This document shows, piece after piece, positions 1-8,667 of a stretch of 64,000 bases of DNA (position 1 is the first letter of the stretch; every line of letters begins with the position of its first letter). Position numbers and translations under genes: made by a program. This stretch comes from Gramella sp. Hel_I_59. GTDB taxonomy: Bacteria > Bacteroidota > Bacteroidia > Flavobacteriales > Flavobacteriaceae. The stretch is taken from positions 1,922,001 through 1,986,000 of the forward strand of contig NZ_VFME01000001.1 of assembly GCF_006714895.1 (NCBI RefSeq). Reading direction: 5' to 3'. The notes beneath the pieces were generated by a model. The model had not been told where the DNA came from, did not search any database, and worked only from the letters and a program-made list of their open reading frames with translations.

Positions 1-1294
1 GAATGGCGAGATTTGCTATCAATAAAGATTCAGTCAAAGGACCTGCGATATCGAACGGCGAACTCAGTTTTTTATTGCCATACCCTGCAATAGCCGCTTC
101 CACCCATTGAGCGTAATGACCATCCATGCCATTAGGTACACGTTCGTAGGTCTCAGCTACATTTACCTCGTCTGTTTTTGAGGTAGGTAGTAATCGAGGA
201 TTAAGTCCGTAGGTACCACACATCATTTTACCTTTAGTTCCAATGATCAAGGCACCATTGCCTCCATCTCCAAATGTTTCTTCAGGACCTAATTCTTCAG
301 GTCGCATAGGTTTGATACCGCCATCCATCCAATGAAGTTTGATATCATCAGCACCCGGAGTCTTTCCATCAAAGCTCATAATTACATGACTTGAAGGAGG
401 ACAGCTATCCGGGAAATAACCTCTCTGAAATTCATCTACATATACACTTCCAACACTACATTCAACTTCTTTTGGATATTTAAGATCCAGTACGCTAAAA
501 GGCGGTTCGATAAGATGACAACCCATATCCCCAAGAGCACCAGTTCCATAATCCCACCAGCCACGCCAGTTAAAAGGAACCAATCCATCCACATATTCTT
601 TATGTGGTGCAGTACCAAGCCATAATTTCCAGTCCAGTTCAGAAGGAATTGCACTGCTAGTTTTCGGCCATGGGATTCCTTGTGGCCATACTGGTCTATT
701 CGTCCATACATTTACTTCCTGTACTTCTCCAATAAGACCTGCGTCATACCATTCTTTCATTTTGCGCACCCCATCTCCTGAAGCACCCTGGTTACCCATT
801 TGAGTAACTACCTTATATTCTTTAGCTGCTTCTGTTAGCTTTCTGGCTTCATAAATATCATGTGTAAGTGGTTTCTGAACAAATACGTGTTTTCCGCGTT
901 CCATAGCAGCCATAGTTTGTACAGCATGATTATGGTCTGGAGTTGAAACACTTACTGCATCGAAATTTTTAGATTCTTTATCAAACATTTCACGGTAATC
1001 CTTATAATACTTCGCCTTTGGAAAAGCTTTTCGGGAAGCTGCCGCTCGCCTGTCATCTACATCACACAAAAATGCTATTTCAGCTTTGCCGCTTTTGTAG
1101 AAACTCATGATATCTGATTCCCCTTTACCTCCTACTCCAATCCCGGCAATCAACAATTTATCACTTGGTGCAGTAAAACCAGGTCCACCCAGTACATGCC
1201 TGGGAACGATCATGAATCCTGAAGCTGCAACTGCAGATTTTTTAATGAAATCTCTTCTGGTATTTGAATTATTCTGAAAGGAAAATTTGCTCAT
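1..1294 (-). CDS. Gfo/Idh/MocA family oxidoreductase, Tat-secreted (partial, C-terminus outside window)
   Basis: The frame is open from an ATG at 1294 to the window edge, so about 431 residues are seen and the C-terminus is missing. The N-terminus carries a twin-arginine motif (T-R-R-D-F-I-K, Arg13-Arg14) followed by an Ala-rich segment, suggesting Tat export. A nucleotide-binding glycine motif (GIGVGGKG) follows near residue 50. A V-Q-K-P segment sits where the family has its EKP motif, and D-H-N-H lies shortly before it. Family members are NAD(P)-dependent sugar or polyol oxidoreductases; secreted Bacteroidota members often act on carbohydrates, but the substrate cannot be told here. No partner gene is visible on this side. 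Confidence 0.88.
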   Translation of the reverse strand, partial: MSKFSFQNNSNTRRDFIKKSAVAASGFMIVPRHVLGGPGFTAPSDKLLIAGIGVGGKGESDIMSFYKSGKAEIAFLCDVDDRRAAASRKAFPKAKYYKDYREMFDKESKNFDAVSVSTPDHNHAVQTMAAMERGKHVFVQKPLTHDIYEARKLTEAAKEYKVVTQMGNQGASGDGVRKMKEWYDAGLIGEVQEVNVWTNRPVWPQGIPWPKTSSAIPSELDWKLWLGTAPHKEYVDGLVPFNWRGWWDYGTGALGDMGCHLIEPPFSVLDLKYPKEVECSVGSVYVDEFQRGYFPDSCPPSSHVIMSFDGKTPGADDIKLHWMDGGIKPMRPEELGPEETFGDGGNGALIIGTKGKMMCGTYGLNPRLLPTSKTDEVNVAETYERVPNGMDGHYAQWVEAAIAGYGNKKLSSPFDIAGPLTESLLIANLAI

Positions 1295-1493
1295 TTTGTA
1301 AGGTGTTGATTAGGAATTGCTTAAAGTTATCTTTTTTCAGATAATAAAACAATTAAACCTTGACTGACATATTGCCGGTAGAATCAGTTATTGTGTCGGG
1401 TGATTAGACCTTCGGCAAGGTCCTTGCACATTTGTACTTGAAAATGGTGGAGAGAATATCGAAGCCTCAATTTGTAATGGAAAATAATATTTT

Positions 1494-1925
1494 ATGAGTC
1501 AAGTTAAGCAGAATGATGCCGTAAAGGTACACTACACAGGAAAACTAGAAGACGGACAGGTTTTTGACAGTTCAATAGAACGTGGAGAACCTATCGAATT
1601 CACTCTAGGTGAAGGACAATTAATTCCTGGATTTGAAGAAGGCCTTATCGGTATGGAAGTTAACGAGAAGAAGACTATCAACATATCTAAAGATGAAGCT
1701 TACGGAGATCCAAAAGAAGAATTGATCCAGGAAGTTCAAAAAAATCAACTTCCAGAAGAACTTAAGCCAGAAGTTGGAATGCCATTGGTATCTAAAGGAC
1801 CTGATGGTCGTGAGATCAATCTGGTAATTACAGATGTAAAGGATGAGACCATCGTAGTAGATGCAAATCACCCTCTAGCTGGAAAGGATCTTATTTTTGA
1901 TCTGGAAGTAGTTGAGATCAAGTAA
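1494..1925 (+). CDS. FKBP-type peptidyl-prolyl cis-trans isomerase, SlyD-like
   Basis: A 143-residue protein with the FKBP core: V-H-Y-T-G near residue 12, G-Q-V-F-D-S-S, and the G-x-G-Q-L-I-P-G-F-E loop near residue 40. After A-Y-G-D (about residue 70) comes an inserted flap-like segment and then the closing strand, the layout of SlyD-type enzymes. There is no His/Cys-rich metal-binding tail as in E. coli SlyD. Members catalyse prolyl isomerisation and act as cytosolic folding helpers. There is no signal peptide. The gene is monocistronic, closed by a strong terminator. Confidence 0.92.
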   Translation: MSQVKQNDAVKVHYTGKLEDGQVFDSSIERGEPIEFTLGEGQLIPGFEEGLIGMEVNEKKTINISKDEAYGDPKEELIQEVQKNQLPEELKPEVGMPLVSKGPDGREINLVITDVKDETIVVDANHPLAGKDLIFDLEVVEIK

Positions 1926-1944
1926 TTGATCATCGCACATATTT

Positions 1945-1978
1945 GAAAAAAGCCCGGTCTATCCGGGCTTTTTTTTGA
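1945..1978 (+). terminator. Rho-independent terminator after the SlyD-like gene
   Basis: Stem AGCCCGG / CCGGGCT (1951-1957 and 1963-1969) with a 5-base loop, followed by a run of T. It starts about 25 bases after the stop codon. Confidence 0.9.
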
Positions 1979-2067
1979 TTGTATTTGATATTCTGGTTAA
2001 GGTTATGATAATTCTTTTCCATTGATAGTTATGCTCCTTACATTAGATTAAAATCAAAATCTAAGTT

Positions 2068-2478
2068 ATGATAAGAAAAGGATCAGCGGAGTGGAAAGGC
2101 TCTTTAAAAGAAGGAAAAGGAACAGTTAGTCTTGAGAGCGGAGTTCTTAAAGATGAACAATACTCATATAAGACACGTTTTGAAAACGGGAATGGAACAA
2201 ATCCAGAAGAATTGGTTGGTGCAGCACACGCAGGTTGTTTCAGTATGCAACTATCCGCTTTTCTTTCTGAAGATGGATATGAACCAAACCAGGTAGCTAC
2301 GACAAGTGAAATCACATTCGAGGATGGAGAGATCACAAAATCTCATTTGATCTTGACCGCAGATGTACCAGGAATTGATAAAGATACATTTGACAAGATC
2401 GCTAATAAAGCCAAAGAAAGCTGTCCGCTTTCAAAATTGCTTAAAGCAGAAATCACATTGGAATACGATCTAAAATAA
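2068..2478 (+). CDS. osmC: OsmC family peroxiredoxin
   Basis: A 136-residue protein matching the OsmC/Ohr family in length and layout. The two redox cysteines are in place: Cys57 in A-A-H-A-G-C-F-S and Cys119 in E-S-C-P-L-S-K. The N-terminal strand motif (S-A-E-W-K-G-S-L-K-E-G-K-G) is typical of OsmC rather than Ohr. These cytosolic enzymes reduce organic hydroperoxides with thiol reductants. The gene stands alone and ends in its own terminator. Confidence 0.93.
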   Translation: MIRKGSAEWKGSLKEGKGTVSLESGVLKDEQYSYKTRFENGNGTNPEELVGAAHAGCFSMQLSAFLSEDGYEPNQVATTSEITFEDGEITKSHLILTADVPGIDKDTFDKIANKAKESCPLSKLLKAEITLEYDLK

Positions 2479-2489
2479 GAGATTAGATC

Positions 2490-2526
2490 CCCCGAATTAA
2501 AGCTCCTTAATTAAGGGGCTTTTTTT
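2490..2526 (+). terminator. Terminator of osmC, overlapping the 3' end of the convergent gene
   Basis: Stem CCCC-AATTAA paired with TTAATT-GGGG, with a small internal loop, then a T run at 2520-2526. The stop codon of the convergent minus-strand gene (2511) lies inside the stem. Confidence 0.75.
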
Positions 2527-3200
2527 ATGCACAGTTCTATAGATTTATAAATGGTTTCCTTCATACTCTCTTGCATGATATTCCTGGATACGAATTTTTG
2601 ATTGACCTCAATCTCGATTCCGATATAATTTTCTGTAAATCTTTTTCTCAGGTAAGTAGTAAAACCATCAGCTTTTCCATGATATGGATAATTTTTGCGA
2701 ACTCTGTATTTAGATTCTTCTGTGAGAGAACTTTTGAATTGCTCACTCCATTGCTTTTCTAACCAAACCTTAGGATCATATAATATCCCTATATCGCAAT
2801 TTCTTTCAAGATCATTAAAAACGGGAGTAAACGAATGAATCGAAAGATGTAATACCGTGAGATTCAATTTATGAAAATCCAGAATTATATTCTCAACATG
2901 ACGACGGTAAGGTGAATAGTGTTTTTCGATTATTTCACTCTTCTTAGAATGCTCAAGAATTTTTGAGAACCTGGAAAATAGCTTAGGATGGTGTAAAGAT
3001 CTATTAGTTTCAATTAGTAATCTTCCAATATCCTGCGCATAGCTGGCATTTGATAAAGGTTCTAAATAATTGTAAAGATCGTAAGCGCCGGGATCATAAC
3101 CTTCATGAGTATTTAGAACATCCTTCTGCTCTACAAATAAATAAACGTATTCAGGCGGAATTGCATTCGTAGCATGTTCGCAGGTAATTACTATTTTCAT
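2511..3200 (-). CDS. N-formylglutamate amidohydrolase family protein
   Basis: A 229-residue protein of the FGase family. Visible motifs are T-C-E-H-A-T-N (Glu8, His9), T-H-E-G-Y-D-P-G-A (His32, Asp36), I-E-T-N-R-S near residue 65, an S-I-H-S-F-T-P segment, and Y-P-Y-H-G-K-A-D-G-F-T. These are the metal- and substrate-binding positions of this zinc amidohydrolase family. Its start overlaps the end of the GCS2 gene by 4 bases (ATGA), so it is probably translationally coupled. Family members cleave an N-acyl amide from an acidic amino acid or peptide. With two ligase genes upstream, it more likely trims or releases the ligase product than degrades histidine; this is inference. Confidence 0.82.
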   Translation of the reverse strand: MKIVITCEHATNAIPPEYVYLFVEQKDVLNTHEGYDPGAYDLYNYLEPLSNASYAQDIGRLLIETNRSLHHPKLFSRFSKILEHSKKSEIIEKHYSPYRRHVENIILDFHKLNLTVLHLSIHSFTPVFNDLERNCDIGILYDPKVWLEKQWSEQFKSSLTEESKYRVRKNYPYHGKADGFTTYLRKRFTENYIGIEIEVNQKFVSRNIMQESMKETIYKSIELCIKKAP

Positions 3201-4417
3201 GGCCGGAACATACGATCCGACTGCAGACTTTCAGCGATCTTCAAGTAAGTACGTTTTATGTTCGTTTCTGAAAAATCTCCTCTCAAGGATTTTAAAATAC
3301 GTGATGCAAGACTGCCATTCTGTAATAAGAATTCAATATGATTCTGATGATTCACAGACAATTTATTACCTACGCGTTTATAAATGTTTTTCCAGATATT
3401 TCTAACTTCAGCGTCTTTTTCAATATCAAAAATTGCAAGATATCGCTTGTTTGTAATCAGCGTATTTTCAGCATCCCTGATCACATCATTAAAGATGTCA
3501 TATAAATCATCTTCGTGCCAGGTCTTTTGATCTTCCAGAGATACCAGTTCTTCAGAAACCAATAATCTTAAAGCTTCTACTATAAAGGCGGCAATAGCAA
3601 TATCTGCGGAAGGTGTTTCCTGAGTATCGATAACCCTGATCTCAATTGCATTCCTGTCGAACCGGGAAATAGCTCCTCTTGAATTTAAAAAATGATGATC
3701 GAGAATTTGTTCGGTATCATACTTCTTAATCGCTTTATTTATAGGATCAAAGATCTTTTCGTGATATTCTTTCTTACTGAAGACCTGTTCAGGTATGACC
3801 TTCCCTGTCATATGAGGTATTTCCTTCTGGTTGGTTTTATAATAGTGCATTCTGGAATCCTTATATCCAGTGAAATGACCATCTAATACCGGGGAGCTTG
3901 CTGCCAGACCAGGAATAATTGGAAGTAAGATACGCACTGCTGCATGCAACTTCTCAAATTCCTGATCATTTGCAAAGGGCAAATTGATATGCATACTCTG
4001 AACATTGCTCCACCCATGTCCCCTGCAGTCAAATATCCTATTGTAGAGGTTGTAAATTTCGTTATGATCGTGTGGCCATAATTTTGTTTCTACCAAAGTA
4101 TCCATTAAAGGATGGCATGCGCCGGCCAGTAATTTTGAATCTATATTTTCAAGAAGCTTGTTAATCTCCTTTATATTCTGAAGAAAGTCATTTTCCAGAT
4201 CTTCCAGGCTGGATACGGGACCATTGGTTTTTAATTCTACTACATGGGCTACGAGCTCATTGCTCCATTCAATCTTACCGTTTGAAACATCTGAAGTTAG
4301 AGTACCATTCTTGAGGGTAAACAATTCATCAACTGAAGGATTAACCTTCATGGTTTTATTATGCACGAGCATGTATTCCAGCTCTATTCCATAAACTTCA
4401 AATAAGTGATATGCCAT
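3197..4417 (-). CDS. Glutamate-cysteine ligase family 2 (GCS2/YbdK-type) carboxylate-amine ligase
   Basis: A 406-residue protein with the GCS2 opening Y-G-I-E-L-E-Y (residues 9-15), which supplies metal-binding acidic residues, and an R-F-D-R-N-A-I-E-I-R-V-I-D motif near residue 255 typical of the GCS2 core. The family makes gamma-glutamyl-type amide bonds with ATP; E. coli YbdK is the classic member. The gene lies 2 bases after the ATP-grasp gene and overlaps the amidohydrolase gene by 4 bases. Classical glutathione synthesis is not assumed, since no gshB-type gene is beside it. The substrates are unknown. Confidence 0.85.
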   Translation of the reverse strand: MAYHLFEVYGIELEYMLVHNKTMKVNPSVDELFTLKNGTLTSDVSNGKIEWSNELVAHVVELKTNGPVSSLEDLENDFLQNIKEINKLLENIDSKLLAGACHPLMDTLVETKLWPHDHNEIYNLYNRIFDCRGHGWSNVQSMHINLPFANDQEFEKLHAAVRILLPIIPGLAASSPVLDGHFTGYKDSRMHYYKTNQKEIPHMTGKVIPEQVFSKKEYHEKIFDPINKAIKKYDTEQILDHHFLNSRGAISRFDRNAIEIRVIDTQETPSADIAIAAFIVEALRLLVSEELVSLEDQKTWHEDDLYDIFNDVIRDAENTLITNKRYLAIFDIEKDAEVRNIWKNIYKRVGNKLSVNHQNHIEFLLQNGSLASRILKSLRGDFSETNIKRTYLKIAESLQSDRMFRP

Positions 4418-4419
4418 TC

Positions 4420-5871
4420 TTAATTTTTTTCTAGTCGGTTTTTAAGAGCAGTAATGATATCAGTATAGATCTTATCACCATAATACTCATCCTCTACTCC
4501 CGCATCAATATTGGGATTGTCATTTATTTCAATAACCACCGGGCCTTTTTCAGTTTCTTTAATATCGATTCCGTATAAGCCTGCACCCATTAGTTTTGCC
4601 GACTTTACCGCAATTTTAATTATTTCAGCAGGAACTTTTTCTATAGGCAGAGAGTCTGCATTTCCATCCTGATCATATTTGTCTTCAGCATTCCAGTTGT
4701 AGATCTGCCAGTGACCTTTTGCCATATAGTATTTACTGGCGTAAAATGGTTTTCCATCTAGAATTCCAATTCTCCAGTCATATTCAGAATAGGAAAATTC
4801 CTGAGCGATAACCAGTTCAGACTCTTTAAGCATCGCAGATGCGAGCTCATGATATTCAGATTCGGTTTTTGCTTTTTTAACACCAAAAGAGAAAGTAGAA
4901 TCCGGTGATTTTAATACTACTGGCAATCCGATCGTTTCCAGAACCTGACTAACATTTTCTTTGTGTACGATCATGGTTTGCGGCGTTGGTATTCCGGCAT
5001 TTTGCAAAGCTTCAGCCATAAATACCTTGTTGCAACATTTTAATATTGCATCTGGCATATCTACAAGCGCAATGCCTTCCTGCTGTGCTTTGCGAGCAAA
5101 TGCGTAAGCTTCATTATTTACTTCCGTACTCTGGCGGATAAACAGAGCATCGAAAGATGAAAGCCTGGAGAGGTCTTTAGGTGAAACAATTTCAGTATAA
5201 AAACCCATTTTTTCCGCGATCTCCACGAATTTTTTCAAAGCTTTGCTATTACTTGGAGGTGCGGGATCCCCATCTTTCACCAAGATTGCTAAGTCATATT
5301 CATAATTGGAAAGCTTCGGAGTATCATAACGCTTTTTGCTAAAATATTGCTCAGCAAATGCATACATACTCTCTTTATGTTCTTCAGGAATTTCAGCTTC
5401 AGAAATCGCTTTGATATTTTTAATATTCCACTTAGTCGTATAAATGAATCGTACCCGCAATAATGGAATCTGGAAATGCCTGAAAAATGTAGCGCTCAAT
5501 TCCTTGTATTTCGCGGCGACATTCTGCCCAAAATAGATGCTGAGCGTAAACTCTTTGGATTTCAGACTTTTAAAACTACGCTGAATAAGATCGTCAAATT
5601 CATCAGAAACTATCCTGACCAACTTTGGTTCTCCAAGATCCACCAGATTCCTAATGGTTGGGATAGCTGAATGTCCACGGGCTTCTGCCAGTAAAGAGAC
5701 ATAGTATCCCTTGGACTGGTATGAATAGTCTTTACAGAGATTAAATATTCGAACATTCTTGAGCTTTGCGAATTCAGGATTGGTAAGGTAATCCCGCGAA
5801 GAGATAATTTTTGTATTCTCCGGAGAAATGGTCCAGTTTTCAGGCTGGTTTACAACGATGTATTTATTCAT
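4420..5871 (-). CDS. RimK-like ATP-grasp ligase with extra N-terminal domain
   Basis: A 483-residue protein. About residues 1-190 form a domain without ATP-grasp motifs that matches the N-terminal extension of long RimK-like proteins. About residues 260-480 are the ATP-grasp fold, with V-V-L-K-S-P-D-S-T-F-S-F-G-V for the ATP-binding loop and E-I-N-D-N-P-N-I near the end for Mg-ATP. Such enzymes join a carboxylate to an amine through an acyl phosphate, as RimK adds glutamates to ribosomal protein S6. It is the first gene of a three-gene operon with GCS2 and an amidohydrolase. I infer a small peptide or conjugated metabolite product. Confidence 0.85.
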   Translation of the reverse strand: MNKYIVVNQPENWTISPENTKIISSRDYLTNPEFAKLKNVRIFNLCKDYSYQSKGYYVSLLAEARGHSAIPTIRNLVDLGEPKLVRIVSDEFDDLIQRSFKSLKSKEFTLSIYFGQNVAAKYKELSATFFRHFQIPLLRVRFIYTTKWNIKNIKAISEAEIPEEHKESMYAFAEQYFSKKRYDTPKLSNYEYDLAILVKDGDPAPPSNSKALKKFVEIAEKMGFYTEIVSPKDLSRLSSFDALFIRQSTEVNNEAYAFARKAQQEGIALVDMPDAILKCCNKVFMAEALQNAGIPTPQTMIVHKENVSQVLETIGLPVVLKSPDSTFSFGVKKAKTESEYHELASAMLKESELVIAQEFSYSEYDWRIGILDGKPFYASKYYMAKGHWQIYNWNAEDKYDQDGNADSLPIEKVPAEIIKIAVKSAKLMGAGLYGIDIKETEKGPVVIEINDNPNIDAGVEDEYYGDKIYTDIITALKNRLEKN

Positions 5872-5893
5872 TCAATTTATTGGTAACTCAAAT

Positions 5894-5901
5894 CAAATGT
5901 A
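5894..5901 (-). promoter_or_regulatory. Putative -7 box of the ATP-grasp operon
   Basis: On the minus strand this reads TACATTTG, an exact match to the Bacteroidota TAnnTTTG box, about 22 bases before the ATG at 5871. No convincing -33 TTTG is seen. Confidence 0.4.
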
Positions 5902-5979
5902 TATTAAAATTCAATCGTAAATAAGATTTTAAGTTATCCTTAATTATAATTATTAAATTCAGCCTGAAAATCTAAGTTT

Positions 5980-7263
5980 ATGAAATTATCAATATCAGGA
6001 TTACTCCTTTTCTCTCTAGTATTTAATAGCAATGCACAAACTCAGGATTCAGAATTGATCGAGAAAGCGACCAGAATACATGAGCGTGTGATTACTATAG
6101 ATACGCACAACGATATTAATATTAATAATTTCACTACTGATAAAAACTATACACAAGACCTGGACACCCAGGTAAATTTGCCGAAAATGATGGCTGGTGG
6201 GCTTGATGTTAGCTGGTTGATCGTTTATACCGGGCAGGGCGAATTGAATGAGCAAGGTTATGCTGAAGCTTATGAGAATGCAATTAGCAAATTTGATGCA
6301 ATTCACAGGCTTACAGAAACTTATGCTTCTGAAACTATAGGACTGGCTACGACTTCTGCGGAAGTAAGAAAGTTGGTTTCAGAAGGAAAAAAAGTCGCCA
6401 TGATAGGTGTGGAAAATGCGTATCCTGTTGGGACCGATCTAAGCAGAATCAAAGAGTTTCACGATAGAGGAGCCAGATATATGTCACTTTCACATAATGG
6501 TCATAGTCAGTTTTCAGACTCCAATACGGGAGAGGAAAATGATGAATGGCTGCACAATGGATTGAGCGAATTGGGAGAGAAGGCAGTTCTGGAAATGAAT
6601 AAGTTTGGAATTATGATCGATGTTTCACATCCCAGTAAAGAAGCGATCAAAGATATGTTCAGCATATCAAAAGCACCACTTATAGCTTCTCATTCTTCTG
6701 CCAGAGCTCTTTGCGATCATAGTAGAAACCTGGATGACGAACTACTTGAACTGTTTCGTGAGAATGGCGGTGTCGTTCAAACGGTGGCGTTTAGTTCTTA
6801 TTTGAATACTGAGAAACATAATACTTTTTCGAAGGCAGAAACTAAAGTTTACAAAAATACTGCAGATCAATTGGGCTTGAGTTATTTAGAAAGAGACAGC
6901 GTTCGAAAACTTGATGAAACAGCGAAAGAGAACTATTACACAGATCTAAAAAAGATAAGAACCGCCGCTAAGCCTGCCCTGGATAATTTAAATGAAACTT
7001 CAACTCCGGTGGCCGTACTAGATTTCGTGGATCATATCGACTACCTCGTGAAAAAAATTGGTATTGATCATGTTGGAATTAGCTCCGACTTTGATGGAGG
7101 CGGTGGAATTTATGGTTGGGATGATGCCAGTGAAACGCTTAATGTAACTATCGAACTAGTTCGAAGAGGATATTCTGAACAGGAAATAGCGAAACTCTGG
7201 GGTGAAAACCTACTAAGAGTACTCGACGAAGTTCAGGATGTAAGTAGAAATATGCAGGGATAA
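5980..7263 (+). CDS. Membrane dipeptidase, peptidase family M19, secreted
   Basis: A 427-residue protein with a signal peptide (residues 1-19, cut near N-A-Q). The zinc ligands of M19 renal-type dipeptidases are visible: His43-x-Asp45 in D-T-H-N-D, Glu145 in G-V-E-N-A-Y, His217 in D-V-S-H-P-S, His238 in A-S-H-S-S-A-R, and the late Asp in G-I-S-S-D-F-D-G. The family cleaves dipeptides, including ones with D-residues, in the periplasm or at the cell surface. It is divergent from the ATP-grasp/GCS2/amidohydrolase operon, so it might process the same unknown peptide, but a general scavenging role is equally possible. Confidence 0.93.
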   Translation: MKLSISGLLLFSLVFNSNAQTQDSELIEKATRIHERVITIDTHNDININNFTTDKNYTQDLDTQVNLPKMMAGGLDVSWLIVYTGQGELNEQGYAEAYENAISKFDAIHRLTETYASETIGLATTSAEVRKLVSEGKKVAMIGVENAYPVGTDLSRIKEFHDRGARYMSLSHNGHSQFSDSNTGEENDEWLHNGLSELGEKAVLEMNKFGIMIDVSHPSKEAIKDMFSISKAPLIASHSSARALCDHSRNLDDELLELFRENGGVVQTVAFSSYLNTEKHNTFSKAETKVYKNTADQLGLSYLERDSVRKLDETAKENYYTDLKKIRTAAKPALDNLNETSTPVAVLDFVDHIDYLVKKIGIDHVGISSDFDGGGGIYGWDDASETLNVTIELVRRGYSEQEIAKLWGENLLRVLDEVQDVSRNMQG

Positions 7264-7264
7264 A

Positions 7265-8116
7265 TTAATTAAATTTTATTTCCCTGATATTTGCGGGTAC
7301 TCCTACTCTTTCATTAGAAATAAAAATCCTGCCATCTTTAGAAAATGCAATTCCTTCTGGTTGCTCGAATTCTGCCGGGTCGAGCAAGTGTATGGATTTT
7401 ATACCGCCTTGTTGATCGGTAATTATCACCTTCTGAAATTCAGCATCAAGAATATATAGATCGCCGGTTAACGGATGAATCGCAAGATCTGATGGTCTTA
7501 ATAGTTTTCTGGGATTATGAGTTTTTAAACGTTCAAACTTTGGATCTTCGTAGTCAACTCTTAAGATTGGTTCTTTCTGCAGTTTTCTGGTTTCCGGATC
7601 ATATTCATAAACACCTTTATAACCACTACTATTGTCCAGATTACGATCCTTGACTGTGATCCACAACTTTCCGTCTGGAGTTGCAGTCATACCTTCTATG
7701 TTGTTCCTGTATTCAAAATCCAACTGTATGCCCTCCAGTTCCTGATCTGCAACATCAAGATCTGAAACATCTATAATTCGCCCATTACTTTCAGCAACCC
7801 AGTAGACACCATCCAGATAAGTTAAAGCCTCATAATCTCCGGAATATGAAAACTTGTGTGTTTTAATGATCTCTTTCGTTTCCATATCAAAAGTAAACAG
7901 GATACCGTCCTCATCCTGCACACAGATCATAAGTCCGTCTTCATTATATACCATTCCGGAAACTTCATTTAATTCTGAAGGTAATTCCCATGACTCGACT
8001 ATTTCATAAGATTTCTCAACATCATTAAAATCATAATCATTTAATTGGTAGATCGCGTAAATGATTCCGGCCAAAACAATGACCATAGTTACGATTCCAA
8101 TAACCCACTTATTCAT
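7265..8116 (-). CDS. SdiA-regulated domain protein, membrane anchored
   Basis: A 283-residue protein with one N-terminal membrane segment (about residues 4-23) and then a beta-propeller-like region with repeated strand patterns (V-S-G-M-V-Y, E-G-M-T-A-T-P-D-G-K-L-W-I, P-S-D-L-A-I-H-P, E-G-I-A-F-S-K-D-G-R-I-F-I-S-N-E). This is the SdiA-regulated (YjiK-like) family, whose function is not established. The domain probably faces the periplasm. It converges with the M19 gene with one base between the stop codons. Confidence 0.78.
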   Translation of the reverse strand: MNKWVIGIVTMVIVLAGIIYAIYQLNDYDFNDVEKSYEIVESWELPSELNEVSGMVYNEDGLMICVQDEDGILFTFDMETKEIIKTHKFSYSGDYEALTYLDGVYWVAESNGRIIDVSDLDVADQELEGIQLDFEYRNNIEGMTATPDGKLWITVKDRNLDNSSGYKGVYEYDPETRKLQKEPILRVDYEDPKFERLKTHNPRKLLRPSDLAIHPLTGDLYILDAEFQKVIITDQQGGIKSIHLLDPAEFEQPEGIAFSKDGRIFISNERVGVPANIREIKFN

Positions 8117-8334
8117 ATAGACACATTTAAGTTCTAATGTACAATTAAGCCTATCTCATTGAAAAAGTTTAACAATACTTTGAACAGTGCACGCACCTTA
8201 TAATGTTAAAACTTGTTAATTCAGTACCTTTTATTGCATAGTACTGTAACATAACAAGTTTTGCCGCGTCTATTAAATAGAAACCATCATCAACAACATC
8301 AAAAATGGTTTAATAATCATCTAAAACTTTAATT

Positions 8335-8433
8335 ATGAGACATTCAATCAATCACACAAAAAGAAGACAATGCTTTATGAACACCGAGGCGAACCTACAG
8401 AGACAGGTATTTCCGAAGCGCAAAAGAGCTTAA
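8335..8433 (+). CDS. Small basic ORF A, 32 residues, first of a tandem related pair
   Basis: ATG at 8335, TAA at 8431. The peptide begins M-R-H-S-I-N and has F-M-N-T-E-A-N in the middle, then a basic tail (P-K-R-K-R-A). It shares 19 of 32 residues with the ORF starting 35 bases downstream. In the central block the two copies differ by silent changes (TTT/TTC, AAC/AAT, ACC/ACT, GCG/GCC), as expected if the peptide is under selection. There is no membrane segment or signal peptide. I do not recognise the family; a regulatory leader or nucleic-acid-binding micropeptide is possible. Confidence 0.55.
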   Translation: MRHSINHTKRRQCFMNTEANLQRQVFPKRKRA

Positions 8434-8467
8434 TCAAACTTATTCATCAATCATCAATACAATCATT

Positions 8468-8566
8468 ATGAGACATTCAATCAATCAAACCAAATCAAGG
8501 TCCTACTTCATGAATACTGAGGCCAACGCAGAAAGATCATTATTCTCCAATCGTAGAAAGTATTAA
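8468..8566 (+). CDS. Small basic ORF B, 32 residues, second of the tandem pair
   Basis: ATG at 8468, TAA at 8564, exactly the same length as ORF A. It opens with M-R-H-S-I-N, keeps T-K at residues 8-9 and F-M-N-T-E-A-N at residues 14-20, and ends in N-R-R-K-Y. Both copies have ATT or CATT directly before ATG and a stop codon followed by TCAA. The shared length, conserved blocks and silent differences argue for real coding. No function can be assigned. Confidence 0.55.
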   Translation: MRHSINQTKSRSYFMNTEANAERSLFSNRRKY

Positions 8567-8623
8567 TCAATCATCAAAAATTTATCAATCATGACAAGTC
8601 TGGAAAGTAATATACAGGTTTTT

Positions 8624-8667
8624 GGAAATGCCAGAACCGGTGGCATCACACACCGGAGGCCATTTCT
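8624..8667 (+). ncRNA. Long imperfect hairpin in the small-ORF transcript
   Basis: GGAAATG (8624-8630) pairs with CATTTCT (8661-8667), CC (8631-8632) with GG (8658-8659), and CCGGTG (8637-8642) with CACCGG (8651-8656), with an 8-base loop and small internal loops. It is not followed by T residues, so it is not a simple terminator. It sits between ORF B and the terminator at 8767. It could be a stability element, a regulator binding site or part of a small RNA. Confidence 0.4.

Noticed and set aside
436..711. A 91-codon minus-strand frame within the Gfo/Idh/MocA gene
   Set aside because: It is in a different frame from the oxidoreductase, whose frame is open from 1294 to the window edge.
1407..1423. 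GACCTT/AAGGTC hairpin upstream of the SlyD-like gene
   Set aside because: Short stem with no T run and no clear regulatory context; probably chance.
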